Assembly (NCBI GenBank): GCA_947624935.1
Contig: CANQML010000007.1
Location: 1 to 40,429, forward strand
Direction: 5' to 3'
DNA length: 40,429 nt
Source of the DNA: Candidatus Gastranaerophilales bacterium
GTDB lineage: Bacteria > Cyanobacteriota > Vampirovibrionia > Gastranaerophilales > Gastranaerophilaceae
This document shows, in pieces, positions 31,452-38,500 of this stretch; positions within the stretch are counted from its first letter, which is position 1; every line of letters starts with the position of its first letter. A program made the position numbers and the translations under genes. The notes beneath the pieces were generated by a model, which saw nothing but the letters and a program-made list of their open reading frames with translations, had not been told where the DNA came from and made no database searches.

Positions 31452-32909
31452 TTATGAATATACAAACGGTGCGCCGTTTTTGATTTCAAACAAAATATTT
31501 TCTGCCATTGTTTTAAGTTCAGCTTTTGATTTTCCCGCATCGACCTGACGGTAAAATTCTTCAACCAAAGGTTGTATCGCCGAATCTTTTTTCGCCTTAA
31601 AATTCCTCAACTCTGTTGATACAAGCCTTTTTTGAAGCTCAAGCTCTGTTTCGGCATTTATTTTTTTCACCTGAACTTCTTTTATTGCATCACCCGCAAG
31701 CTTTCCGCCGTATCCTATAGCAGTTAATCCGGTTATCCCTAAAAATAACGCCCTAAACTGCTTGTTATCCGTGTCTAAAAGATAATTATAAAGAAACGCT
31801 CTGTAATCGTTTACGTGAGAATAAAACGTTGGTTTTGGAGTTTCCCCGCCGCCGCAGTTTGCATTAGCCTCCACCGTTGATTTTTTGTTATATTTGGAAA
31901 TCTTACTTATAAATTCTTCTTTGTCCGCCCAATCTAACGGCTTTAAAATTTTTCTCATATCTTCTTCATTCGCCTCAACCGTTTTGAACATGTTTTCCAA
32001 ATTCGCCATATCACTTTTTTTGGAGCTTGCAGTTGAATTTTTTACTATCGTATTAATTTCCTTATACGTATCTTTTACAAATTTTTCAATATGACCTTTG
32101 CTTTTTGTCAAATTTCTCAATGACAAAAATCCAAGCCCGACAATACTTGCAAAAGTAACTAAGCCGGTTAAAATATATCCCTCTTTCTTTTCGGGTTTTT
32201 TGGAGTTAGAGCCTTTAAACATGAGCGCTTTAAATGAATTTGTGCTGCTTGGTTCAATATTTAGATATTTGTTCAATTCAATCGCCTTTTGAGAAAGCAT
32301 GCTTCTTATAATCTGCATTTTCCCCGAGAAAGACTGTGTTTCAACAGCAACAAGGTTTTCTTGAAGGTTCTTTTGAATATCTGCTTCCCTTTTCTTTACC
32401 CAAACATCTTTAAACCCGTCAAAAAACGTTTTGCCCATAAATGCCATAGCAGTCATGGCAAACACTCCGACTCCCGCCTGAATTGTTTTGTAATTAGGAC
32501 ATTCCACAATCCTGTACCATGCCTGATCAATCTCGTCGTTGAGCGCAACATTTCTTATGGTACCTGAAAGCCGCTTAAGAGAATCTATATTAAGATTTAT
32601 CTTTGAACTGTGCCTTATAAGTGCACTAATTCCGGTAATCGCACCCATTACACCAACGGCTACACCTGCAATCGGAAATAAACTTTTTTCCTTTTTCGTT
32701 TCTCTTTCATAAAGCTTTTCGGGCATACGGCTTTTCTCGGATATAACCATCGCATCCATAGTATCGTTAAGATTAAAACTATCGCACTGCGGGCAGATAA
32801 GACTGTTTACCAACACGCCCTCACGTGTTTGTGCGTTTGAACGCTTTTGAGTATTTGTCAAATTCTTTTGCTGACGAACCATTTCGGCATCGTGTATAGG
32901 ATTAATCAT
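31452..32909 (-). CDS. Multi-span membrane protein of unknown function
   Basis: 485 residues. A soluble N terminus carries a CPQC pair (LICPQCDSFNLN, residues about 38-49), possibly the half of a zinc site. Membrane segments lie near residues 78-98 (FPIAGVAVGVMGAITGISAL), 143-160, 250-270 and 390-412 (ALFLGITGLTAIGYGGKLAG), separated by long charged loops with helical repeats such as VKKREADIQKNLQENLVAVE and VKKINAETELELQKRLVSTE, which look like internal duplication: two membrane-plus-helix units. ATG 32909 overlaps the upstream stop by 8 bp. No transport or enzyme motif is seen. I take it as a lineage-specific envelope protein. Confidence 0.7.
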   Translation of the reverse strand: MINPIHDAEMVRQQKNLTNTQKRSNAQTREGVLVNSLICPQCDSFNLNDTMDAMVISEKSRMPEKLYERETKKEKSLFPIAGVAVGVMGAITGISALIRHSSKINLNIDSLKRLSGTIRNVALNDEIDQAWYRIVECPNYKTIQAGVGVFAMTAMAFMGKTFFDGFKDVWVKKREADIQKNLQENLVAVETQSFSGKMQIIRSMLSQKAIELNKYLNIEPSSTNSFKALMFKGSNSKKPEKKEGYILTGLVTFASIVGLGFLSLRNLTKSKGHIEKFVKDTYKEINTIVKNSTASSKKSDMANLENMFKTVEANEEDMRKILKPLDWADKEEFISKISKYNKKSTVEANANCGGGETPKPTFYSHVNDYRAFLYNYLLDTDNKQFRALFLGITGLTAIGYGGKLAGDAIKEVQVKKINAETELELQKRLVSTELRNFKAKKDSAIQPLVEEFYRQVDAGKSKAELKTMAENILFEIKNGAPFVYS

Positions 32910-33579
32910 TATCGTTTCCTCTTAATTTTCTATATATTTTGTGTAAAAAAGTTTTTAATTCGTACATGCGTTTGGCTTCATCAACTTTTTTGTCATCGTC
33001 TTTTGTATCAAGCGGCTCAAATATCGCAAAAATCGATTTGATTTTTTTCTTTAAACCTGACAAAAATTCGGACACTTTTTTTTCTGCTGCGGCTTTAAAT
33101 TCACCAATCATAGCGGTTAATTTATCCGAAATATCCGCTAACTTTTGGCTAACATTTTGCATAAAGTTTGAAACCGATACGGTTACGTTTTTTAATATGT
33201 TCAAACCGTTTGCAACGATATTGTTTGCAATAAACGCAACAGGTTTTGAAATTATTGCGGGAAGTGAGGAATTTTGAACAAGCTGCGCGAACTGAACGGC
33301 ACGCATGGCAGCATTAGCCATTACGTTTTGAAATTTTTGCAAGCTTAAGACATGCGCTTGAAAATCTGCGTTTTTGGCTTGTTGAGCTGCTTTTTGGGCT
33401 TTTAAAAACGCACCGATTGCGGCACACTCATTCCAGCTCATTTCACCGGGTTTTGCCGAAAAATCTGCCTTTCTTACACCGCCGCCTCCCATCATGCCGT
33501 TACATATCGGGCATGCTCCTATCGGAAGCCCGTGCGGACAAGTCCCTATTCTTGAATGTTGCGCGTGTACCAATTGCAT
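32902..33579 (-). CDS. Zinc-ribbon-like protein with CPHG...CPIC motif and helical tail
   Basis: 225 residues from ATG 33579, chosen for the GAGG sequence about seven bases upstream. The N terminus HSRIGTCPHGLPIGACPICN supplies Cys, His, Cys and Cys in zinc-ribbon spacing, followed by MMGGGGVRKADF. Residues about 60-140 are Ala- and Gln-rich helix (LKAQKAAQQAKNADFQAHVL), and the rest is helical with hydrophobic stretches (LPAIISKPVAFIANNIVANG) and a basic tail. It heads a three-gene operon and is preceded by a hairpin that covers the ribosome site. Function unknown. I recall the CPHG...CPIC pattern from this bacterial order but cannot name a family. Confidence 0.68.
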   Translation of the reverse strand: MQLVHAQHSRIGTCPHGLPIGACPICNGMMGGGGVRKADFSAKPGEMSWNECAAIGAFLKAQKAAQQAKNADFQAHVLSLQKFQNVMANAAMRAVQFAQLVQNSSLPAIISKPVAFIANNIVANGLNILKNVTVSVSNFMQNVSQKLADISDKLTAMIGEFKAAAEKKVSEFLSGLKKKIKSIFAIFEPLDTKDDDKKVDEAKRMYELKTFLHKIYRKLRGNDND

Positions 33580-33585
33580 TAAAAA

Positions 33586-33605
33586 GTCCTCTTTTACAAG
33601 AGGAC
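33586..33605 (-). promoter_or_regulatory. Leader hairpin masking the ribosome site, attenuator-like
   Basis: On the minus strand GTCCTCTT-GTAA-AAGAGGAC is a perfect 8-bp stem closed by a GNRA-type GUAA loop, followed by TTTTT and the ATG at 33579. The 3' arm contains the GAGG ribosome site. The hairpin plus T-run could equally act as a terminator, so the operon may be controlled at transcription or translation. Confidence 0.6.
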
Positions 33606-33762
33606 ACCTGTTTTTTAACATTCCCAAACTGAGCGTAGGATATGTTAACGAGTGTTCCGACTTTTACGGCTGCGCCAACAGTTGAAGATATCCACTTCAT
33701 TTCCTCTTGTATAAAAATTCTAAAATAACCGTTTTTTCATGTCAAACATTTATGTTGAATTG

Positions 33763-34341
33763 TTAACGAACTTTGTTTTCTTCGCCTTTGATAAGCCTTT
33801 TAATATTTTCGCGGTGAAGATAAACAATATACAAAGCCCCGAGCGCACAGTAAATAACGTATGCGACAGGCTGTTTTAAATACCACATTAAAAACGGAGA
33901 AATTATTAAAGCAATAATTGAACCTACCGAAACGTATTTTGTAAAATATGTGATTACCGCCCAAATACCTGCAATCACAAGTCCTGCAATCCAATTTAGC
34001 GCAAAGATTGTTCCGACGCCTGATGCAACGGATTTTCCGCCCGTAAATTTTAAGAAAATAGATTTGCTGTGACCGATTAGAACACCGACCGCCGCCAAAA
34101 CTGCCGCAAGCCCGTATTCATCGGGTAAAAATGTTTTTGCAAGCAAAACAGGTATTGCACCCTTTATCGCATCCAAAAGCATTACGGTAAAAAACCATTT
34201 TTTACCCATTACACGCTTAACATTTGTGGCACCCGTTGACCCCGAACCGATTGTTCTTATGTCTTGCCCAGTAAATACCTTTACTATAATGTATCCCGTC
34301 GGAATTGAACCTATTAAATAAGCCAAAACAAATTCAATCAT
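33763..34341 (-). CDS. plsY: Glycerol-3-phosphate acyltransferase PlsY
   Basis: Inner-membrane enzyme that acylates glycerol 3-phosphate with acyl phosphate, starting phospholipid synthesis; its PlsX partner is not in the window. 192 residues with about five spans. The family's three loops are visible: AYLIGSIPTGYIIVK, IGSGSTGATNVKRVMGKKW with the conserved Ser, Gly and Asn, and KFTGGKSVASGVGT. ATG 34341 has AAGGGG upstream and a TATAAT box at 34353-34358. The gene is a separate transcript following the terminator of the GGGtGRT gene. Acyl transfer to produce phosphatidate is completed by PlsC-type enzymes such as the one at 36746. Confidence 0.96.
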   Translation of the reverse strand: MIEFVLAYLIGSIPTGYIIVKVFTGQDIRTIGSGSTGATNVKRVMGKKWFFTVMLLDAIKGAIPVLLAKTFLPDEYGLAAVLAAVGVLIGHSKSIFLKFTGGKSVASGVGTIFALNWIAGLVIAGIWAVITYFTKYVSVGSIIALIISPFLMWYLKQPVAYVIYCALGALYIVYLHRENIKRLIKGEENKVR

Positions 34342-34384
34342 ATTTTCCCCTTATTATATCACAGCAATACTTTAATCCTTTGAT

Positions 34385-34419
34385 AAAAAACAATAAGGGC
34401 ATTTTAGCCCTTATTGTTT
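34385..34419 (-). terminator. Rho-independent terminator of the GGGtGRT operon
   Basis: On the minus strand AACAATAAGGGC and GCCCTTATTGTT form a 12-13 bp perfect stem around a short loop, followed by six Ts. It is the strongest hairpin terminator in the window. Confidence 0.92.
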
Positions 34420-34427
34420 AACCTAAA

Positions 34428-35429
34428 TTAAGCCATAGCTTTTTCAACGGCAACTGCAACCGCAACGGTAGCACCTACCATCGGGTTGTTACCCATACCG
34501 ATAACACCCATCATCTCAACGTGTGCGGGAACTGACGATGAACCTGCAAACTGTGCATCGCCGTGCATTCTGCCCATAGTATCGGTCATACCGTAAGATG
34601 CCGGCCCTGCCGCAACGTTATCGGGGTGAAGTGTTCTGCCCGTTCCGCCGCCTGATGCAACAGAGAAGTATTTTCTGCCGTTTTCCCAGCACCATTTTTT
34701 GTAAGTGCCTGCAACGGGGTGTTGAAATCTTGTCGGGTTGGTTGAATTACCCGTAATAGATACGTCAACGCCTTCTTTTATCATAATTGCAACACCTTCT
34801 GATACATCATCGGCGCCGTAGCATTTAACTTTTGCTCTTTCGCCGTCAGAAAACGGAGTTTCCTTAACGACTTTCAACTCGCCTGTTTTGTAATCGTAAG
34901 CTGTTTCAACATGCGTAAAGCCGTTAATTCTTGCAATAACGTACGCCGCATCTTTTCCCAAACCGTTCAAGATAACTCTCAAAGGTTCTTTTCTTACCTT
35001 GTTGGCATTTCTTGCAATACCGATAGCGCCTTCAGCCGCAGCAAAAGATTCGTGACCTGCCAAAAAGCAGAAACATTTTGTTTCTTCTCTCAAAAGCATA
35101 GCCGCCAAATTCCCGTGACCTAAGCCGACTTTTCTACTGTCGCCGACTGAACCCGGAACCGCAAATGCCTGCAAGCCCAAACCAATCGCTTCTGCCGCTT
35201 CTGCTGCGGTTTTAATTCCTTTTTTAAGCGCTATTGCACAACCTAAAGTATATGCCCAGGATGCGTTGTCAAATGCAATCGGCTGAATGCCTTTTACAAT
35301 TGCATCAACGTTTATTCCTTTTGATAAGCATAATTCACGGGCATCTTCCAATGATTTGAAACCGTATTCGGGCAAAACTTTTTTTAAAGTTGCCTCACGT
35401 CTGTCTTGTCCTTCAAATTTTACTGTCAT
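34428..35429 (-). CDS. GGGtGRT-family protein
   Basis: 333 residues belonging to the uncharacterised family named for its motif, here SGGGTGRTLHPDNVAAGPAS followed by YGMTDTMGRMHGDAQFAGSS. Database entries know the name but no activity is established. The pattern of conserved glycine, His and Asp residues suggests an enzyme; ASWAYTLGCAIALKKG and GHGNLAAMLLREETKCFCFL are further conserved blocks. No membrane span or signal. ATG 35429 has GAGGA upstream. It lies 27 bp after the Fe-S scaffold-like gene on the same strand, an adjacency I recall from many anaerobes, so the two probably cooperate, perhaps in delivering an iron-sulfur cluster. A strong terminator follows. Confidence 0.85.
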   Translation of the reverse strand: MTVKFEGQDRREATLKKVLPEYGFKSLEDARELCLSKGINVDAIVKGIQPIAFDNASWAYTLGCAIALKKGIKTAAEAAEAIGLGLQAFAVPGSVGDSRKVGLGHGNLAAMLLREETKCFCFLAGHESFAAAEGAIGIARNANKVRKEPLRVILNGLGKDAAYVIARINGFTHVETAYDYKTGELKVVKETPFSDGERAKVKCYGADDVSEGVAIMIKEGVDVSITGNSTNPTRFQHPVAGTYKKWCWENGRKYFSVASGGGTGRTLHPDNVAAGPASYGMTDTMGRMHGDAQFAGSSSVPAHVEMMGVIGMGNNPMVGATVAVAVAVEKAMA

Positions 35430-35456
35430 TTTTATTTCCTCTTAATTTTCTAACAC

Positions 35457-36158
35457 TTATTCCTTACGCGGGTCGATGTACTTAACCGCATCGGCAAACC
35501 TTCCGTAAGTTCCTATATTCTTTTCAAAAGCTTCTTTCGGGTCAACACCGCTTTTGATTGCATCCATAACTTTGCCTAAGTTTACGAACTGATAGCCGAT
35601 GACTTCATCGTTTTTGTCAAGTCCGAGTTTGAGGATGTAACCTTCGGTCAACGAAAGATATCTTACGCCTTTTTGTTTTGTTGAGTGGATTGTGCCGACC
35701 ATTGAGCAAAGCCCTTTGCCCAAATCTTCAAGCCCCGCACCGACAGGCAATCCGTTATCGGAAAATGCCGATTGCGTTCTTCCGTAAACGATTTGCAGGA
35801 ACAATTCTCTCATTGCAACGTTAATTGCATCGCATACCAAATCGGTATTTAAAGCTTCGAGAATAGTTTTCCCGGGAAGAATTTCACCTGCCATAGCAGC
35901 AGAATGCGTCATACCGGAGCACCCGATTGTTTCAACAAGTGCTTCTTGTATAACACCTTCTTTAACGTTTAATGTAAGTTTACAAGTACCTTGCTGCGGT
36001 GCACAGCATCCGCAACCATGTGTAAGTCCCGAAATGTCTTTGATTTCTTTGCATTTCGTCCATTCACCTTCCTGCGGGATAGGCGCAGGCTCGCCTTTTA
36101 CGCCGCGTCTTACGCAGCATTGATTTTCAATTTCTTTTGTGATTTCTATTTTGCCCAT
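35457..36158 (-). CDS. Iron-sulfur cluster assembly scaffold-like protein (IscU/NifU-N type)
   Basis: 233 residues. The protein aligns by eye with the NifU N-terminal/IscU fold: HGCGCCAPQQGTC, VETIGCSGMTHSAAMAGEIL and LVCDAINVAMRELFLQIVYG contain several conserved cysteines able to hold a cluster. It is longer than plain IscU and has extra cysteines at the N terminus (CCVRRGVKG), which is the pattern of the subfamily found next to GGGtGRT proteins. ATG 36158 follows a strong AAGGAGG, and a TATAAT box is at 36181-36186 on the same strand. No cysteine desulfurase is adjacent. A role in building or transferring a cluster for its neighbour is inferred from context. Confidence 0.85.
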   Translation of the reverse strand: MGKIEITKEIENQCCVRRGVKGEPAPIPQEGEWTKCKEIKDISGLTHGCGCCAPQQGTCKLTLNVKEGVIQEALVETIGCSGMTHSAAMAGEILPGKTILEALNTDLVCDAINVAMRELFLQIVYGRTQSAFSDNGLPVGAGLEDLGKGLCSMVGTIHSTKQKGVRYLSLTEGYILKLGLDKNDEVIGYQFVNLGKVMDAIKSGVDPKEAFEKNIGTYGRFADAVKYIDPRKE

Positions 36159-36205
36159 TTGGCCTCCTTATTTTAAGAAAATTATACTATAAAAGTTTTT
36201 ATATA

Positions 36206-36211
36206 TATAAT
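36206..36211 (+). promoter_or_regulatory. -10 box of mpg, predicted leaderless
   Basis: TATAAT, six bases (ATTAAC), ATG 36218. The divergent scaffold gene has its TATAAT about 25 bp away but with a normal leader, so leader type differs within one intergenic region. Confidence 0.6.
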
Positions 36212-36217
36212 ATTAAC

Positions 36218-36769
36218 ATGACAATATTGAAAAAGGAATTTTATGCAAAACCGACGCCTGAGGTTGCCAAAAACCTGCTTGGCAAGGTGCTTTGCAGAAA
36301 AGTTGACGGTAAGATTTTAAAAGGAAAAATTGTAGAAACAGAAAGCTACACGCAAGACGACAAGGCATGCCATGCCTACGGCGGACGGCGGACAAAAAGG
36401 TGCGAAAGCCTTTTTGCCGAACCCGGAACGGCTTACGTTTATTTTACATACGGCATGTATTTTTGCATGAATATTTCAACCGAGCGCAAAGACTATGGCG
36501 CGGGGGTTTTGATAAGAGCGCTTGAACCTTTACAAAATCTCGATAACACAAACGGCCCCGCAAAGCTTTGCAGAGAAATGAAAATAGACAAATCCCTTGA
36601 CGGGGTCGACGTCAAGACTCGCAAATCAAATTTGTGGATTGAGAACGGTGAAGATGTAAAAGATATCGTTCAAACGTCAAGAATAGGGATTAAAGAGGGG
36701 CTTGAACTTCCGTGGCGGTTTTATATTAAAGGTAACAAATGGGTATCAAACGTCCGCAACGTCAGGTAA
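36218..36769 (+). CDS. mpg: 3-methyladenine DNA glycosylase (AAG/MPG family)
   Basis: Base-excision enzyme that releases alkylated purines and hypoxanthine. 183 residues, typical of bacterial AAG. AKNLLGKVLCRKVDG, KIVETESYTQDDKACHAYGG with the catalytic Glu and conserved His, RCESLFAEPGTAYVYFTYGM with the intercalating Tyr and the ring of NISTER, and RALEPL with the Arg are in the family order. ATG 36218 is the first Met of the family N terminus and is directly preceded by its -10 box. The last 24 bp overlap the convergent acyltransferase gene. It is a solitary transcript. Confidence 0.95.
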   Translation: MTILKKEFYAKPTPEVAKNLLGKVLCRKVDGKILKGKIVETESYTQDDKACHAYGGRRTKRCESLFAEPGTAYVYFTYGMYFCMNISTERKDYGAGVLIRALEPLQNLDNTNGPAKLCREMKIDKSLDGVDVKTRKSNLWIENGEDVKDIVQTSRIGIKEGLELPWRFYIKGNKWVSNVRNVR

Positions 36770-37561
36770 ATCAATGCTTTTTAACCGCTGTTCTATTCTT
36801 CTGTACCATTTTAAATGTTGTTTAAATACAATTTTGTAATCTTCGACATTACCTTTGGCGATTTCGTTCATCTGGTGGTCGCAAACTTCCTGCAAAGATT
36901 TTTCAAGCACGTGCGTGTATTCTTTTCTGTCGACTTTCGGGTCGGTCAATTCAATACGTTTGCCAAATTCCACCAAAACTTCGGGGCGGTTGTCGCGAAG
37001 GAAAGTGTATTCGATTGATACAGGGATTAAATTAACTTTACCGTATTTTTGAGCGGCTTTTTGTGCGATGTAGGTCAAGCCCGTTTGAAATTCGATTGGT
37101 CTATAGTGCGGCGGTCTTATAATTCCTTGCGGGAAGATGCAGAGCTGATTTCTCAAATCACCGACAACATCAACCGAATATTGTAAAGCTTTCATAGCGG
37201 ATTGCGGTGATTTTTTGCAGACCGAATACCCGCCGCCGCGTCTTAATAGCGGAAATCTGTTCAGTTCTTCAATCATCAGCCGAATTTCTTTGCGGCAAAT
37301 TCTGTGCGCTATGTTATACAGAACGATACCGTCCCACCAGTTGCAATGCGGTGCAAAAAGGATTGTGGGGTATTTGCTTTCGCGTTGAAAGTAGTTTTCG
37401 TCGCCCGTATATCTCATTGCATAGAACCTGTTTTGAAGCATGTTAAAGAAAAAAAGACTTGCAATAGTCAGCCAAAACTTACTTGTTTTAGCGGGTTTAA
37501 ATTCTTCATCTTTGCCTCTTAGCTTAGTTGGCGGGATATCAGAATATAAATGTTCCGTCAT
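36746..37561 (-). CDS. 1-acyl-sn-glycerol-3-phosphate acyltransferase-like protein (PlsC family)
   Basis: 271 residues from ATG 37561, with AAGGAG six bases upstream; a TTG at 37564 is less likely. The acyltransferase motifs are APHCNWWDGIVLY (HxxxxD), FPQGIIRPPHYRPIEFQTGL (the second catalytic block, with FPQG in place of FPEG) and VNLIPVSIEYTF. A hydrophobic stretch near residues 28-47 (FWLTIASLFFFNMLQNRFYA) would anchor it in the membrane. Phosphatidate production together with PlsY is plausible, but the Glu-to-Gln change in FPEG and the loose similarity allow another acyl acceptor, for example a lipid or glycolipid. The 3' end overlaps mpg by 24 bp. The upstream side is repeat DNA. Confidence 0.82.
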   Translation of the reverse strand: MTEHLYSDIPPTKLRGKDEEFKPAKTSKFWLTIASLFFFNMLQNRFYAMRYTGDENYFQRESKYPTILFAPHCNWWDGIVLYNIAHRICRKEIRLMIEELNRFPLLRRGGGYSVCKKSPQSAMKALQYSVDVVGDLRNQLCIFPQGIIRPPHYRPIEFQTGLTYIAQKAAQKYGKVNLIPVSIEYTFLRDNRPEVLVEFGKRIELTDPKVDRKEYTHVLEKSLQEVCDHQMNEIAKGNVEDYKIVFKQHLKWYRRIEQRLKSIDLPDVADV

Positions 37562-37827
37562 CAATAACTCCTTAAACCTATTCTACCGCCATAGTAAAAT
37601 TTTTGCAAGAGGGGTGAAAGTAAAGTCGTTAAGACGTTAGGACGTTAAGACGTTAAGTCGGTTAATAAGTGAGTAAAGTGAGTGAGGTGAGTAGAGTGAG
37701 TAAAGTGGTTACTATTAATTAGGCTTTGTGGAGTGCGACTGTTCTCGTCAAAATCCCCTCCCGCCCTCGAGGGGGAGGGTTAGGGTGGGGGGATTTTACT
37801 GTCAATGTTTGAATTACCCCCTCACCT

Positions 37828-37866
37828 GCGGTTGTAACACTCGTAAACTCGTGCACAACCGCTTCC
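37828..37866. repeat. GCGGTTGTAACACTCG repeat, copy 3
   Basis: Same element as at 1210 and 23767, with GTGCACAACCGC in the right arm in place of GTGAACAACCGC. Confidence 0.78.
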
Positions 37867-37957
37867 TCTCCAAATAGGGAGAGGAAAATGCGACTGGTTC
37901 CCTCTCCTGCTGGAGAGGGTTAGGGAGAGGGGTAGCAAGCCACAAAAATATATGTAG

Positions 37958-37977
37958 GTTGGCATTACTATGCCAAC
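37958..37977. repeat. Short hairpin repeat with AGTA loop, copy c
   Basis: GTTGGCATTACTATGCCAAC is the reverse complement of the unit at 40200; the stem is 8 bp, the loop 4 bases, flanked by GTAG on the left (CTAC on the other strand). Confidence 0.82.
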
Positions 37978-37988
37978 AATTAAAATTT

Positions 37989-38008
37989 GTCGGATTGGTA
38001 AATCCGAC
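37989..38008 (+). repeat. Short hairpin repeat with GGTA loop, copy b
   Basis: GTCGGATTGGTAAATCCGAC, 8-bp stem, followed by CTAC. Identical stem to copy a at 941 but one loop base differs. Confidence 0.8.
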
Positions 38009-38073
38009 CTACATGCTGGAGAGGGTTAGAGAGAGGGGCAGCAAGCCACATTGGGCTTTGCATAATAGCCTTC

Positions 38074-38159
38074 GTCATTGCGAGGAGGACAAGCGTAGCG
38101 CAGTCCGACGCGGCAATCTATTGAATGGATTGCTTCGTCACTTCGTTCCTCGCAATGAC
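38074..38159. repeat. 86-bp palindromic CATTGCGAG element, copy B
   Basis: Full-length copy, same length as 1072-1157 and 40005-40090, with ends GTCATTGCGAGGA and TCCTCGCAATGAC. Confidence 0.85.
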
Positions 38160-38328
38160 GAGAAACGCAACGACAATGCGATTACTACGTCGCTATCGCT
38201 CCTCGTAATGACAGTGACACAATCCCCACCCCGCCGAATTGACCTTCGTGCGGCGGGGAAGCAGTTGTGCGAGCGTAGCGAGCTACAAATGCAGGGGCGG
38301 GGTTCGTACCAGCATTGACTGTTTAAAA

Positions 38329-38383
38329 CCCCCACACCCCCGTCGCTACGCTCCTCCCCCTCTCCCGCAAGGGGCGAGGGGGA
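38329..38383. repeat. Dispersed GC-rich repeat, copy 2
   Basis: Matches 5-57 (CGTCGCTACGCTCCTCC and CTCTCCCGCAAGGGGCGAGG). Here it is non-coding; there it is in the pseudopilin leader. Confidence 0.78.
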
Positions 38384-38465
38384 TGTCACAATAACCGTAA
38401 CATTCCACAATAAATAAATTATTGATGGGTGGAATGACAATTGTTCCACCCATCCTACAAGCTTT

Positions 38466-38492
38466 AATGGAGGCTAAAGCCTCCATTTTTTT
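38466..38492 (+). terminator. Terminator-like hairpin with plus-strand T-run
   Basis: AATGGAGGC-TAAA-GCCTCCATT followed by seven Ts on the plus strand. The only plus-strand sequence upstream is the repeat block, and on the minus strand the hairpin lacks a T-run, although it sits just after the gene at 38501. Confidence 0.7.
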
Positions 38493-38500
38493 ATGCCAAT

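Larger units (their letters stand above)
37562..38500. other. Gene-free repeat block
   Basis: About 900 bp with no credible gene. In order: TTAAGACG/ACTCAC-type words (37615-37700, the reverse complement of those at 1313-1486), a GAGCCTAATT remnant (about 37715), GC-rich pieces, GCGGTTGTAACACTCG (37828-37866), two AGTA-loop hairpins (37958 and 37989), the 86-bp palindrome (38074-38159), a diverged second palindrome (38160-38212), the GC-rich repeat (38329-38383), a longer hairpin (38424-38454) and an orphan plus-strand terminator. Confidence 0.85.

Noticed and set aside
38138-38449. Minus-strand open frame of 103 codons in the repeat block
   Set aside because: Entirely made of repeat copies, with no ribosome site or conserved motif.
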